A stretch of DNA of 64,000 nucleotides from contig CADBBK010000007.1 in NCBI GenBank assembly GCA_902792895.1, forward strand, positions 28,811 to 92,810, read 5' to 3'. Shown in pieces: positions 33,484 to 42,881 of this stretch; position 1 is the first letter of the stretch, and each line of letters opens with the position of its first letter. Position numbers and translations under genes: made by a program. The notes under the pieces were generated by a model. It was not told where the DNA came from. It worked only from the letters and a program-made list of their open reading frames with translations, and did not search any database. This stretch comes from an uncultured Bacteroidales bacterium (GTDB lineage: Bacteria; Bacteroidota; Bacteroidia; Bacteroidales; Muribaculaceae).

Positions 33484-36363
33484 TTACTTCAGCACCTTCA
33501 GGGTGGTGCCGTCGGAGTACTTCTCCAGGTAGATGCCCCTGGAGGGAGCCTGTTCAAGCTGGCGGCCCTGCAGGTCGTAATACCCGACGATGTAGGCATC
33601 ATCGGCCACGATGGTCTCAACGCCCGAGTTGTCGGGAATCAGTGCTGCATCAAAGTAATCCTGAAGGCTCAGGTAACCCGTCTTGTTGATGCCGATGCTC
33701 AACGGATAGCTGCAACCGGTGAAGGTGCGGTTGGTGTCGTCGCAGTTGAATTCCACCTGGGGCACCAGCAGGCCTGTGCTGTTGTCAAACGCGGTGAGGA
33801 AGAGAGGATAAGTGGCGGAGTACTCTTCCTTGTAGTTGCCCAGGAACTGGGAGAAATTCATCACCAGCTTGCCGTCAACCAAGCGTCCCATCACCCAAGC
33901 ATTGGGCAGGAGCTCACACATGCCACGGATATAGACCTCGTCCTCGAAGAAGACCACCTTGACCTTCATCTGGCGCGGCACGAGCGGGCCATAGGGGCCA
34001 GCCTTGGTCCTATAGGAGAAGTTGTAATCATGCTCCTGGAGGCCGATGGGCGGTATCACGACAATGTCGGGATACTGCGAGAGCGTCAATCCCTGGTAGT
34101 AATTGATGTATTGCAGTTCGTCCTTATGGACGGTGGTGAAGATGTAATCAATCGTCGAGAAACTGCCGTCGCCGTTGATGGTCAGTTCCATGTTCTTCTG
34201 CGTTGTATTGCCGGTCGTCGGGTCAAATGCGGCGCACTTGAAGTAGAACAGCATACCGTAGGAGCCCAGCAGCTGGGGATTCTCAAAGACAATCTTATCA
34301 CCCTGGTGTACACCCTTGATCCAAGCATCGGGCAGATACCTGGAGATGCCCTGCAACCACACGTCTTCACCGTCCATGCCCATCTTCACGACAACGGCAA
34401 CGGGGTCCCAATCCATGCCGTCGTTGACGGCAGTGGTCATGTAGAAGTCAGAAGTCACCAGTCCCTCGGGAGGCGACAAGGGCTGCTCTTCGGCAAGGAC
34501 ATATACCGAGGCATAGTCGCCATCCTGCAGCCACTCGTAATCCAGATACTGGAACACGTCGCCAAAGGCACGGTTCATCGTTCCCAGAATCAAGGTCTGG
34601 TCGGTGCCGTTCAGTCTCACGGTGCCGTCGTCCTCGATGGTGTAGGTCACTTCCTCGACCGACTCGTCATAGAAGTAGGTGCCGGCTTCCTCGTCATATC
34701 TGAACATAGCCACCTGTACCGCCATCTCCAGCGACTTGGTGTAGGCGATGTACTGGCCCATGGGCACGGTAATCGTCCTGCCGTCGTCGCTCAGCGTACC
34801 CTCTACCCAGCCGTCGTAATAGGACAGGGAAACGGGATGCTGGACATAGACCTTGTTGTCGGGCGCATAGACGATGCTCAACGCACCCTCCTGCTGGCCG
34901 TAGACAATCTCATAGGGGCTCTCACCCTCGGGTACGGTGTAATCCTTCTCGACCTCACTGACGACACCGCCCATGCGCATGTACAGCTTCAGTTCGCCCT
35001 CGGGCTGGGTCTCGATTACCGGCGGCACGAAGGTCTCTTTCTCGGTGAGGGTGTAATGGAAGACCATCTCGAGGTTGGACTGTCCCGAGATTTCGCTTGA
35101 GATGCAGTTGGCGGGCACGGTCAGCGTATAGGTGCCGACCACGCTCAGCGGGTATTCCTTATAGATCACGGCATTGCCGCCAATCTCCATCATGTAGCAC
35201 TCAAATTCCTCGCCCGTTTCATCATTGGACAGGATGGGATGTGCCTCCTCATCGACAGTCACGTTCTCGCCGTAGGCGATGGTGAAATACTGCAGGATGT
35301 GCACCTCACCCTCGGGGGGATTGATGGTGTATGCGGGCATTTCGCCACCCGTGATGGCATAGTCGAACTGGAGTTCCCGTATCGTCTCGCCCATGGCATC
35401 GATGATGACAGCCCCGACGGGGATGGTCAACGTGTATCGGGCAGGCTCGGTGATGGCCTCGGCGAGGTCCACATACACCTTGTCGCCCAGGGAAGACATC
35501 GCGGCTTCATAGGTAGCGCCCGTCGTGGTGTTGGTCAACATGGCCATGACATCGGGAGCCAGGGCGTCGACTTCCATCGGGAAAGTGATGGTGAAGTGCT
35601 GCAGGCTCTCCACCCTACCCTCGGCAGGATCGATGGTGATTTTGTCATAGAACGACGGAGCGGTTCCTGTCAGGGTGTAGTTGAACGTCAACTCACGCAC
35701 CTCGCTGTCCAGCGTGTAGAACACGATGGAGCCGGCAGGGATGGACAGCGTGTAGTCGCCCGAGTCGGTCACTTCCCTGGGGAAATTGGCCAATACTTTG
35801 TAGCCCACATCATACATCTGGCCCTGATAGACATCTCCGGTCGTGTTGTTGGTCAACGTTGGCCGGCTGCCGAAGGCTATCTCGCCCACATACTCGGGGA
35901 AGGAAATCGTGAAATTCTGCAGGCTTTCCAACTCGCCCTCGGCGGGATTGATGGTAATCTGGTCATAGAACGACTCCATGGTGCCGCTGATGTTGAAGCG
36001 CAATGACAGCGGGAGCAGCGGCTTGCCGTCGACCGTGAGGGAACCCCCAGGGAGATGGAGGAAATAGTGTCCCGAAGCGGTGCAGTTCACGTCAAAGTCG
36101 ATGAGCACCGTGGTTCCCGCTTCATCGGTCTGCATGCGTCCCTCATAGGTCGCACCGCCGCCTTTCTCGAGTAAGGGTACCGCATCCTCACATACCACCA
36201 CCGGCAGTTCGGCGAAGGTGATGGTGAAATGCTGCAGGCTCTCCACCTCGCCCTCGGCGGGGGTGACCTGCATGACCTCATACGGGTCAACTACAGCCAT
36301 GGCCGACGAGCCGTAAATCACGGCCATCATCAATAGAGCCAAAAGTCGTACTGTTTGCTTCAT
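33484..36363 (-). CDS. Secreted protein with four Ig-like repeats and C-terminal sorting-like tail
   Basis: 959 residues with a signal peptide (MKQTVRLLALLMMAVIYGSSAMA). Residues about 25-450 form four repeats of 100-110 residues. Each opens with a variant of INPAEGELESLQNFTISFPE and ends in a strand like LTFNYTLTG; they look like bacterial Ig-like domains. A variable beta-rich region of about 450 residues follows, ending in a short tail with VGYYDLQGRQLEQ and RGIYLEKYSDG, a form I associate with Bacteroidales sorting-like C-termini. ATG 36363 begins the signal peptide and was chosen over the longer frame from 36429. It is a paralogue of the next gene. Function unknown, probably cell surface. 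Confidence 0.82.
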   Translation of the reverse strand: MKQTVRLLALLMMAVIYGSSAMAVVDPYEVMQVTPAEGEVESLQHFTITFAELPVVVCEDAVPLLEKGGGATYEGRMQTDEAGTTVLIDFDVNCTASGHYFLHLPGGSLTVDGKPLLPLSLRFNISGTMESFYDQITINPAEGELESLQNFTISFPEYVGEIAFGSRPTLTNNTTGDVYQGQMYDVGYKVLANFPREVTDSGDYTLSIPAGSIVFYTLDSEVRELTFNYTLTGTAPSFYDKITIDPAEGRVESLQHFTITFPMEVDALAPDVMAMLTNTTTGATYEAAMSSLGDKVYVDLAEAITEPARYTLTIPVGAVIIDAMGETIRELQFDYAITGGEMPAYTINPPEGEVHILQYFTIAYGENVTVDEEAHPILSNDETGEEFECYMMEIGGNAVIYKEYPLSVVGTYTLTVPANCISSEISGQSNLEMVFHYTLTEKETFVPPVIETQPEGELKLYMRMGGVVSEVEKDYTVPEGESPYEIVYGQQEGALSIVYAPDNKVYVQHPVSLSYYDGWVEGTLSDDGRTITVPMGQYIAYTKSLEMAVQVAMFRYDEEAGTYFYDESVEEVTYTIEDDGTVRLNGTDQTLILGTMNRAFGDVFQYLDYEWLQDGDYASVYVLAEEQPLSPPEGLVTSDFYMTTAVNDGMDWDPVAVVVKMGMDGEDVWLQGISRYLPDAWIKGVHQGDKIVFENPQLLGSYGMLFYFKCAAFDPTTGNTTQKNMELTINGDGSFSTIDYIFTTVHKDELQYINYYQGLTLSQYPDIVVIPPIGLQEHDYNFSYRTKAGPYGPLVPRQMKVKVVFFEDEVYIRGMCELLPNAWVMGRLVDGKLVMNFSQFLGNYKEEYSATYPLFLTAFDNSTGLLVPQVEFNCDDTNRTFTGCSYPLSIGINKTGYLSLQDYFDAALIPDNSGVETIVADDAYIVGYYDLQGRQLEQAPSRGIYLEKYSDGTTLKVLK

Positions 36364-36518
36364 TAGTCTTGAATCATTTTGGTATAATTCGTGATGTCCA
36401 GGCGAGAAAACGGGGCCATTCCCGCTCAAGTCCCTTGATGGTAGTTCCCGATGCCTTCACCTTCCGGCATGCACAAATTCATGGTTAATAATCAGTATTT
36501 CTAGTTAAATATTTTTTG

Positions 36519-36552
36519 CAAAAGTAATTGAATCATTGAAAATATCAGCAAA
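36519..36552 (-). promoter_or_regulatory. Promoter of the 959-residue Ig-repeat gene
   Basis: Minus-strand TTTG (36552-36549), 22 bp, TACTTTTG (36526-36519). It would give a leader of about 150 nt. The rest of the 36364-36738 gap is AT-rich apart from the hairpin at 36651-36694. Confidence 0.5.
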
Positions 36553-36650
36553 AAAGGCATTAAAAAACCATAATTTGATAAAGAACAGCCCAAATACCCA
36601 CAGTTTGATAACAAATTGTAACCCCGATAACACACAGTGACAAAACCGAT

Positions 36651-36694
36651 GCCCGCTAAAATGTTCAGCACCCTGAGGGGGCATTCTAGCGGGC
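36651..36694 (-). terminator. Hairpin after the 294-residue paralogue
   Basis: GCCCGCTA pairs with TAGCGGGC, extended by CATT/AATG-type pairs around a GC-rich loop. There is no clear T-run. Confidence 0.55.
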
Positions 36695-36738
36695 ACAATA
36701 GTTTGAATCACTGTAGGTCGGGAAGTCCTGGGCAGGTA

Positions 36739-37623
36739 TCAGTTTCCTGCCAGGAGCATATCGATGAGCGCCGTCACGTCGGCAATCGCCACCTCGCCAT
36801 CGCCGTCAACGTCGGCAGCCGCGGGGGCCTCACCACCGCCAAGCAGGATATCGATGAGCGCCGTCACATCGGCAATCGCTACCTCGCCATCGTCGTCAAC
36901 GTCACCGACAATGAATCCGCCACCGCCACCGATGGTGTAGTGGTAATTGAGTTCATGCACCTCCTCGCCCAGCGTGTAGATGATAATAGCCCCGGAGGGG
37001 ATGGTCAGCGTGTAGTTTCCCGCCTCGGTGACCTCGTCGCCAAAGTACACCAGCACGTTGAAGCCCACGTCATACATGTCACCCCAGTAGGTCTGCCCGG
37101 TCGTGGTGTTGGTCAGCTTGGCACTGCTGCCATAGTCAATCTCGCCCACATACTCGGGCAGCGAGATGGTGAAGCTCTGCAGACTCTCGACCTGGCCCTC
37201 GGCAGGGTCGATGGTGATCTGGTCATAGAACGACTCCATGGTGCCGACGATGTTGAACCGCAGCGACAGCGGGAGCAACTGCTGGCCGTTGACCTTGAGG
37301 GAGCCCTCGGGGAGATGGAGGAAATACTGCCCTGATGCGGTGCAGCACACGTCAAAGTCCACGATAACCATGGTTCCCGTTTCATCGGCCTGCATGCGCC
37401 CCTCATAGATGGCGCCGCCGCCCTTCTCCAGGGTGGGCACTGCAGTCTCGTTGACCACCACGGGCAGACCGGCAAAAGTGATGGTGAAATGCTGCAAGCT
37501 CTCGACCACGCCCTCGGCAGGCGTTACCTGCAAGGCTTCATAGGGATCAACCACTGCCAGGGCCGACGGGCCGTAGGCGACAGCCAGCATCAGCACGGCC
37601 AGTATACGCATTGTCTGTTTCAT
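36739..37623 (-). CDS. Secreted Ig-repeat protein with dockerin-like tail (paralogue of the neighbour)
   Basis: 294 residues. Its signal peptide and first two repeats are closely similar to the 959-residue neighbour: VDPYEALQVTPAEGVVESLQ against VDPYEVMQVTPAEGEVESLQ. After two Ig-like repeats it ends in two Ca-loop repeats (GDVDDDGEVAIADVTALID, VDGDGEVAIADVTALIDML) instead of the neighbour's long C-terminal region. The start at 37623 begins the signal peptide. A minus-strand -7 box TACATTTG lies at 37700-37693. The pair looks like a local duplication followed by exchange of the C-terminal module. Confidence 0.82.
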   Translation of the reverse strand: MKQTMRILAVLMLAVAYGPSALAVVDPYEALQVTPAEGVVESLQHFTITFAGLPVVVNETAVPTLEKGGGAIYEGRMQADETGTMVIVDFDVCCTASGQYFLHLPEGSLKVNGQQLLPLSLRFNIVGTMESFYDQITIDPAEGQVESLQSFTISLPEYVGEIDYGSSAKLTNTTTGQTYWGDMYDVGFNVLVYFGDEVTEAGNYTLTIPSGAIIIYTLGEEVHELNYHYTIGGGGGFIVGDVDDDGEVAIADVTALIDILLGGGEAPAAADVDGDGEVAIADVTALIDMLLAGN

Positions 37624-37692
37624 TGTGAATGTCATTTAAAGGTAAAAAACAATAAGTATTGATAAATGGACACCTCACGGGCATCACGGTTG

Positions 37693-37700
37693 CAAATGTA
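37693..37700 (-). promoter_or_regulatory. -7 box of the 294-residue paralogue
   Basis: Minus-strand TACATTTG, about 70 bp before the ATG. No good -33 is seen. Confidence 0.5.
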
Positions 37701-37795
37701 CAAAAAAATGATGCCCGCACCCATTTTCTACTTGAAAATATCTTACTATTTGGCCGAAAAAATTCGGGGATTGGTTGAAAACTGGGGAGTTGAAC

Positions 37796-37826
37796 TTGCT
37801 TTTTATAATAATGTTACCTAGTTTTG
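37796..37826 (+). promoter_or_regulatory. Promoter of the glycan-binding protein operon
   Basis: TTG (37796-37798), 20 bp, TAGTTTTG (37819-37826). It lies inside the frame's upstream extension and so fixes the start at 37880. Confidence 0.7.
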
Positions 37827-37879
37827 CGACAATTAATCATGTTTTAATCACAACCAAACACAACAAAAGTTTCACATCT

Positions 37880-40291
37880 ATGAAAAAAAGATTCTTAATG
37901 GCAGCATTGATTGCTGCAGCGAGTGTTTTGGGCTATGCACAACAGACCATGTGGATACACACAGGACATGTGCACTGGGCCTATAACACCGAATCGGTGG
38001 GCACGATGCCGTATAGTTCGGCCAACATGCTCACTGTGCTCGAGAAGGGTTTCACCCTAGCCGATGTGGACAGTGTGACCGTCGCCAACGAGACGTTTGC
38101 CGACGACAATGTCCTCGTCAAGTACAACAACACCGTAGCCGACGTGTATGTGGCCGGTAACATCGCCAACCACATCACCGCCCAGGTGAATGGTGCGCGC
38201 GTGGCGGTCATGCAGGACGCCAATGTCGCCACCGAGTACACCTACACCCTGCAGGGCAACAGCAACAGCGGCTGCTTCTACCATGCCGGCTCCTACAAGA
38301 TGACACTCGTGATGAACGGCGTGAACCTGGTTAACCCCGACAGCGCCGCCATCAACATCCAGAACAGCAAGCGCATTGCCGTGCAACTGGCCGACGGCAC
38401 GACCAACACTCTGGCCGATGGTGCCAGCAACACCAAGAAGGCAGCCTTCCTCGTGAAGGGCCATGCCGAGTTTGCCAAGGGCGGCTCGCTGACCATCACG
38501 GGTAACAAGAAGCATGCCCTGGCCTGCAACGAGTACATGGAGGTGAAGAAGACCGTGGGCACCATCACCATCACGAGTGCCGTGGCCGACGCCATCAACG
38601 TGAGCCAGTACTTCCAGATGAACGGCGGTACCATCAATATCCAGAGCTGCGGTGACGACGGCATCCAGGTCGATGCCGAGGACATCACCAATCCCGAAGA
38701 GGACGGCCACGTGCTCATCCAGGGCGGCACGCTCACCATCAACGGCAGCGGCGCCGGCACCAAGTGCATCAAGGCCGAGGGCAACGTGGACATCCAGGGC
38801 GGCACCCTGACGCTGAACCACTCCGGTATCCCCGTTTGGGACGAAGATGACAGCAAGATCAAGGAAGCCACCGGTATCGGCACCGACCGCAACCTCACCA
38901 TCGACGGCACCGACACCAAGATCAACATCACCATGACCGGCAACGGCGCCCGCGGCATGAAGTGCGACAGCACGTTGACCATCAACCCCAGCATCATCGA
39001 CATCAACTGCACGGGTGGTGACTGGGCCTACGGTACTGTTGACACCAGCAGTGTGAAGTGCGTCAAGGTCGACTATTCCTTCCTCCTGAACGGTGGCAGC
39101 CTGAAGTGCACCACCGTCAAGGACGAGGCCGTCGGTGTCCACAGCGAGGGCGATGTCCGCATCCTCGACGGCACGCTGACGCTCAACACCTATGACCACG
39201 GTATCAAGAGCGACTTGGATATGCAAATCAACGGCGGCACCATCACCTACAACATCAATGGTCCTGCCAGCAAGGCCATCAAGTGTGAAGGCTACCTGCG
39301 CATCTCGGGCGGCAACATCAGCGGCACCGTGAGCGGTGGCGGCGAGACGGCCAGCGACCAGACGACCAGTGCCAGCGCCGGCATCAAGTGTGACAACAAT
39401 GTGACCATCGACGGCGGCACCTTTGACCTCAAGGCCACCGGTAAAGGTGACAAGGGCATGAGCATCGACGGCTCGCTCGAAGTCAACGGCGGTAACATCA
39501 AGGTGAGCACCACAGGTAGCCGCTACGGCCAGAGCAGCAGCGGCGGTTGGCCCGGTGGCGGCGGTTCGTCGAGCAGCGACAAGCGCTCCTCGCCCAAGGG
39601 CATCAAGGTGGACGGCAACATCGACGTCAATGGTGGAACCATCACCATCTCGGCTACCGGTGGCGAGGGTGCTGAGGGCATGGAGTCCAAGAACATCATG
39701 ACCATCAACGACGGCTATGTAGAGGTCACCAGCTATGACGACGCGTTGAACAGCGCTTCGCACATGTACCTCAAGGGCGGCTACGTCTATGCAGTAGCCA
39801 CTGGTAACGATGCCATCGACTCCAACGGCAACATGTACCTGAGCGGCGGCCATGTCTTCTGCTGCGGTAGCGAGGAAGGCCTCGATGCCAACAGCGAGGG
39901 CGGCTACAAGGTTTATATCCAGAATGGTACCAACCTGATGGCCATCGGCGGTAACATGGGCGCCGTCGAGAGCGGTGCAAGCATCAGCCAGACCTGCTAT
40001 CAGGGCAGCGTCAGCGCCAACAAGTGGATTGCCCTGTACAGCGGCAGCAACGTATCGTTTGCAGCCTACACCCCGACCTTCTCCAGCCAAGGTGGCGGCC
40101 CTGGTGGCCCTGGCGGTGGCTCATCATCCAGCAAGACCATCGTTGTGACGGCTCCGTCCACACCTAAGCTCTACACCGGTGTGACAGCAAGCGGCACCAC
40201 CTTCTGGAACGGTAAGGGCGCGACCAATGCAACAGGTGGCTCACAAGTCAGTCTTTCGACCTATTCAGGTGGCGGCTGGAGTCCCTGGTAA
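37880..40291 (+). CDS. Secreted carbohydrate-binding domain protein (Cthe_2159-like)
   Basis: 803 residues with a signal peptide (MKKRFLMAALIAAASVLGYAQ). A short N-terminal region (about 20-75) resembles that of the next gene. From about 100 to 760 it is a long beta-helix of short repeats (GGTLTINGSG, GGTITYNINGP, GGNISGTVSG, GGTFDLKATGKGDKG), with residue runs such as DDGIQ and GDKGMS seen in the Cthe_2159 polygalacturonate-binding family. A Gly/Ser-rich insert lies near residue 560. It probably binds pectin-like or other acidic glycans outside the cell. It is followed 51 bp later by a small dockerin-like protein, likely in one operon. Confidence 0.82.
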   Translation: MKKRFLMAALIAAASVLGYAQQTMWIHTGHVHWAYNTESVGTMPYSSANMLTVLEKGFTLADVDSVTVANETFADDNVLVKYNNTVADVYVAGNIANHITAQVNGARVAVMQDANVATEYTYTLQGNSNSGCFYHAGSYKMTLVMNGVNLVNPDSAAINIQNSKRIAVQLADGTTNTLADGASNTKKAAFLVKGHAEFAKGGSLTITGNKKHALACNEYMEVKKTVGTITITSAVADAINVSQYFQMNGGTINIQSCGDDGIQVDAEDITNPEEDGHVLIQGGTLTINGSGAGTKCIKAEGNVDIQGGTLTLNHSGIPVWDEDDSKIKEATGIGTDRNLTIDGTDTKINITMTGNGARGMKCDSTLTINPSIIDINCTGGDWAYGTVDTSSVKCVKVDYSFLLNGGSLKCTTVKDEAVGVHSEGDVRILDGTLTLNTYDHGIKSDLDMQINGGTITYNINGPASKAIKCEGYLRISGGNISGTVSGGGETASDQTTSASAGIKCDNNVTIDGGTFDLKATGKGDKGMSIDGSLEVNGGNIKVSTTGSRYGQSSSGGWPGGGGSSSSDKRSSPKGIKVDGNIDVNGGTITISATGGEGAEGMESKNIMTINDGYVEVTSYDDALNSASHMYLKGGYVYAVATGNDAIDSNGNMYLSGGHVFCCGSEEGLDANSEGGYKVYIQNGTNLMAIGGNMGAVESGASISQTCYQGSVSANKWIALYSGSNVSFAAYTPTFSSQGGGPGGPGGGSSSSKTIVVTAPSTPKLYTGVTASGTTFWNGKGATNATGGSQVSLSTYSGGGWSPW

Positions 40292-40342
40292 TCCTCAAGT
40301 AGTTATAAACAATGACATCATTATTTAAAAGACTTAGAAATT

Positions 40343-40774
40343 ATGAAGAAGACAATTATAACGATGCTGATCGCTCTGGTGGCCATGGTTGCCAGCGCCG
40401 AGACCTATAGCTACCTGAAGTTTACCAAGACCAACGGCACTACCCTGACCTACTCGGTCGAAGGTCTCAAGATCACCTATGACAGCAGCAACGTCACCGT
40501 CACCAATGCCGAGGGCACCGCAACAATTGCCCTGACCGAGGTACAGGACATGTACTTCAGCAACGAGGCGGGCACCACGCCCACTGTGCTCATTGGCGAC
40601 GTGAACAAGGACGGTGAAGTGGGCATCGATGACGTGAGTGCACTCGTCGATTACCTGCTCGACAGCAATGCCACGGGCATTGACCTGGAAGCCGCCGACG
40701 TGGATGGCGACCATGAAGTGGCCATCGGCGACGTGACCGCCCTGATCGACATGCTGCTCAACAACGCCAACTAG
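40343..40774 (+). CDS. Small secreted protein with dockerin-like repeats
   Basis: 143 residues with a signal peptide (MKKTIITMLIALVAMVASA). A short beta region (TYSYLKFTKTNGTTLTYSVE ... EVQDMYFSN) resembles the N-terminal domain often found before such tails. Two Ca-loop repeats follow: GDVNKDGEVGIDDVSALVD and DVDGDHEVAIGDVTALIDML. These resemble type I dockerins; no cohesin gene is in the window, so they may anchor or stabilise rather than build a cellulosome. It shares a transcript with the glycan-binding gene upstream (51-bp gap). Confidence 0.8.
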   Translation: MKKTIITMLIALVAMVASAETYSYLKFTKTNGTTLTYSVEGLKITYDSSNVTVTNAEGTATIALTEVQDMYFSNEAGTTPTVLIGDVNKDGEVGIDDVSALVDYLLDSNATGIDLEAADVDGDHEVAIGDVTALIDMLLNNAN

Positions 40775-40809
40775 CACTTCACGCTCCCAGCGAGCGTCAC
40801 AACCCTGAC

Positions 40810-40845
40810 TTGCGCCACCTGCCCTCTCACGAGCAGGTGGCGCAA
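40810..40845 (+). terminator. Hairpin ending the glycan-binding operon
   Basis: A 13-bp perfect stem, TTGCGCCACCTGC / GCAGGTGGCGCAA. There is little T-run after it, but the stem is very stable. Confidence 0.7.
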
Positions 40846-41020
40846 TCGTTGTATCCCCACCCCAAAACAAAGCCGATAAACGCCCAGCAAGGAACATAAT
40901 ATAATATTAATGTGAGTCCGATAAAGATAAGGCGCTGATTCTCTATCCATCCGCATGGAAACACAATATTTATTAATTATTTTAACAAACAAGATAAAAT
41001 CATTAAAGAGTGTTAAAATA

Positions 41021-41053
41021 TTTGGTAGATTCAAAAGTATTGTTATACCTTTG
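41021..41053 (+). promoter_or_regulatory. Promoter of the GntR-ABC operon
   Basis: TTTG (41021-41024), 21 bp, TACCTTTG (41046-41053). Transcription should begin near 41058, inside the inverted repeat. The rest of 40775-41114 shows only the terminator. Confidence 0.72.
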
Positions 41054-41055
41054 CG

Positions 41056-41077
41056 GTGTACTAGTTGAGTAGTACAC
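41056..41077 (+). promoter_or_regulatory. Candidate GntR operator
   Basis: GTGTACTA and TAGTACAC form a perfect 8-bp inverted repeat with a 6-nt spacer, placed exactly over the expected transcription start. The operon it precedes encodes a GntR/YtrA-type repressor, so autoregulation by roadblock is the simplest reading. Further partial copies (CTAG, GTACA) follow at 41077-41088. Confidence 0.6.
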
Positions 41078-41114
41078 TAGACAAGTACATTATTCACCAA
41101 AAAATATCACTGCT

Positions 41115-41957
41115 ATGTTTACATTCAATCATCTCAGTTTCAGTTACGGCAACAAAGCCCCCAAACTGTTCAACGACTTCAATATGACGCTTGAGGCCGG
41201 TAACGTTTATGGCCTGTTGGGCAAGAACGGTGCCGGTAAGTCCACGCTCATCTACCTGATGACCGGCCTGCTCACTCCCGAGTCGGGCGAGGTGCTGATG
41301 GAGGGTGACAACGTGCGCCGCCGCCTCCCCAAGACGGTGAGCGAGATTTTCCTGGTTCCCGAGGAGTTCGACCTGCCCCGATTGACCATGAGGAAGTACA
41401 TCAGCATCAATGCCCCGTTCTACCCGCGTTTCAGCATGGAAGACATGGAGCGCTACCTGGAAATCTTTGAGATGAGCGGCCACATGGATGACAAGCTCAC
41501 CTCGCTGTCGATGGGCCAGAAGAAGAAAGTGTTCATGTCCTTCGCCTTTGCTACCAACACCCGCGCGCTGATTATGGACGAGCCGACCAACGGCCTCGAC
41601 ATTCCCAGCAAGAGCCAGTTCCGCAAACTCATCACGACGGGCATGAGCGACGACAAGATGATCCTGATCTCGACGCACCAGGTGCGAGACATCAGTGACA
41701 TTCTGGACCACATCGCCATCATCGACCACAGCCAGGTGCTGCTCAACACCAGCATGGCCGACGTGATGGGCCGTCTGGCCTTCCGTCCGCTGCGTGAGGG
41801 CGACCAGCCCATCTTCGTGCTGCAGAGCCCCTACGGTCCCCTGGGCGCCGTTCCCGCCACCGAAGGCGAGGAGACCAATGTTGACCTGGAGATGCTCTTC
41901 AACGCCACGCTGCAGAATCCCGAGGCCATCAACCGTTTATTCACCGCTTCAAAATGA
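41115..41957 (+). CDS. ABC transporter ATP-binding protein (YtrB-like)
   Basis: 280 residues. Walker A GKNGAGKS, signature LSMGQKKK, Walker B LIMDEPTNGLD and H-loop STHQ are all present, so it should hydrolyse ATP. A C-terminal extension of about 60 residues follows the ATPase core. It is the first gene of an operon with two membrane proteins and a GntR regulator, the ytrA-ytrB arrangement known from Firmicutes exporters. Its stop overlaps the next start (ATGA). The substrate is unknown; related systems respond to cell-wall antibiotics. Confidence 0.9.
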   Translation: MFTFNHLSFSYGNKAPKLFNDFNMTLEAGNVYGLLGKNGAGKSTLIYLMTGLLTPESGEVLMEGDNVRRRLPKTVSEIFLVPEEFDLPRLTMRKYISINAPFYPRFSMEDMERYLEIFEMSGHMDDKLTSLSMGQKKKVFMSFAFATNTRALIMDEPTNGLDIPSKSQFRKLITTGMSDDKMILISTHQVRDISDILDHIAIIDHSQVLLNTSMADVMGRLAFRPLREGDQPIFVLQSPYGPLGAVPATEGEETNVDLEMLFNATLQNPEAINRLFTASK

Positions 41958-42838
41958 ACCCCGTCATGAGTACCAACGCAAGCAATCAGACCTTTGACTG
42001 GAACCGCTTCACAGCGGCCCTGCGCAAAGAAGCCGTGGAGAACAAGCGGCAACTGCTGCTCGTCCTGTTGACGATGTTCATGGCTTTCACCATCTTCATG
42101 GTGCTGGGCAACGTGATTACCAATAGCATTGAAGGCAATAATGCCAACATTATCATGAGTGTAATGCCTGCAGCCTTTACGTCTACAGTCTATACAGTCG
42201 TTGTTGCTGTCACGGCATCGCTGGCCTTCCGCAAACTCACGAGCAAGACGGGCCGCATCGACCTGTTCAGCAATCCGGCCTCCGATACCGAGAAGTTTCT
42301 CGTCAACCTGGTGATTTACGTCGTCGGTGCCGCCGTTGCCTTCTTCGCGTGTGCCCAGTTGGCCGACCTGACGCGCATTGCCGTGCTGTCCCCGTTCAAG
42401 AGCGAGACGTTTGACGTTCCCGGCCCGATGAACTTCTTCACCATCCTGATGGATAGCAGCTCGAGCATCATTGAAAAAACGAGAGGCTTTGCCAACGCTC
42501 CGAGCATCGAAAGCATCCAAAACTTAAAGACTTTCACCTTCTTCGGCCTTTTCCTGAGCCCCGCAATGTTCTTTATGGGCAGTGTGCTGTGGCCCCGTTG
42601 GGCTGTGGTGAAGACCTTTGCCTGCCAGCAAGTCATCAATATCATAATAACTGTTGTGCTGATGTCCATATTCATGTTCCCGTACATCACCGGACAAAAG
42701 ATTGATGACGGATCAGGAATCTTAATATTTACCACGTGGTCGGTATACATCGGGTTTGCCATCAGCATCATCAGCTGGATTGCCTCCTGGTTCCTGTTCA
42801 AGCGCAAAGACGTCGTCTCGCTCAAGTGGTGGTCTTAA
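41954..42838 (+). CDS. ABC transporter permease (first of two paralogues)
   Basis: 294 residues with about six transmembrane helices. The N-terminus (FDWNRFTAALRKEAVENKRQ) is a cytoplasmic helix shared with the next gene (FSWPRFTATLRKEFIENWRS), and both end with the same motif (IASWFLFKRKDVVSLKWW here). They thus arose by duplication and probably form a heterodimeric channel for the ATPase encoded upstream. The 4-bp overlap with the ATPase gene suggests translational coupling. An alternative start is ATG 41966. Substrate not determinable. Confidence 0.82.
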   Translation: MNPVMSTNASNQTFDWNRFTAALRKEAVENKRQLLLVLLTMFMAFTIFMVLGNVITNSIEGNNANIIMSVMPAAFTSTVYTVVVAVTASLAFRKLTSKTGRIDLFSNPASDTEKFLVNLVIYVVGAAVAFFACAQLADLTRIAVLSPFKSETFDVPGPMNFFTILMDSSSSIIEKTRGFANAPSIESIQNLKTFTFFGLFLSPAMFFMGSVLWPRWAVVKTFACQQVINIIITVVLMSIFMFPYITGQKIDDGSGILIFTTWSVYIGFAISIISWIASWFLFKRKDVVSLKWWS

Positions 42839-42881
42839 TTCCCTATTCTAACATCTTCATAACTAATAAAATATTACGACT

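Noticed and set aside
38057-40090. 677-codon minus-strand frame inside the glycan-binding gene
   Set aside because: Antisense shadow produced by the repeated GGC/ACC codons of the beta-helix.
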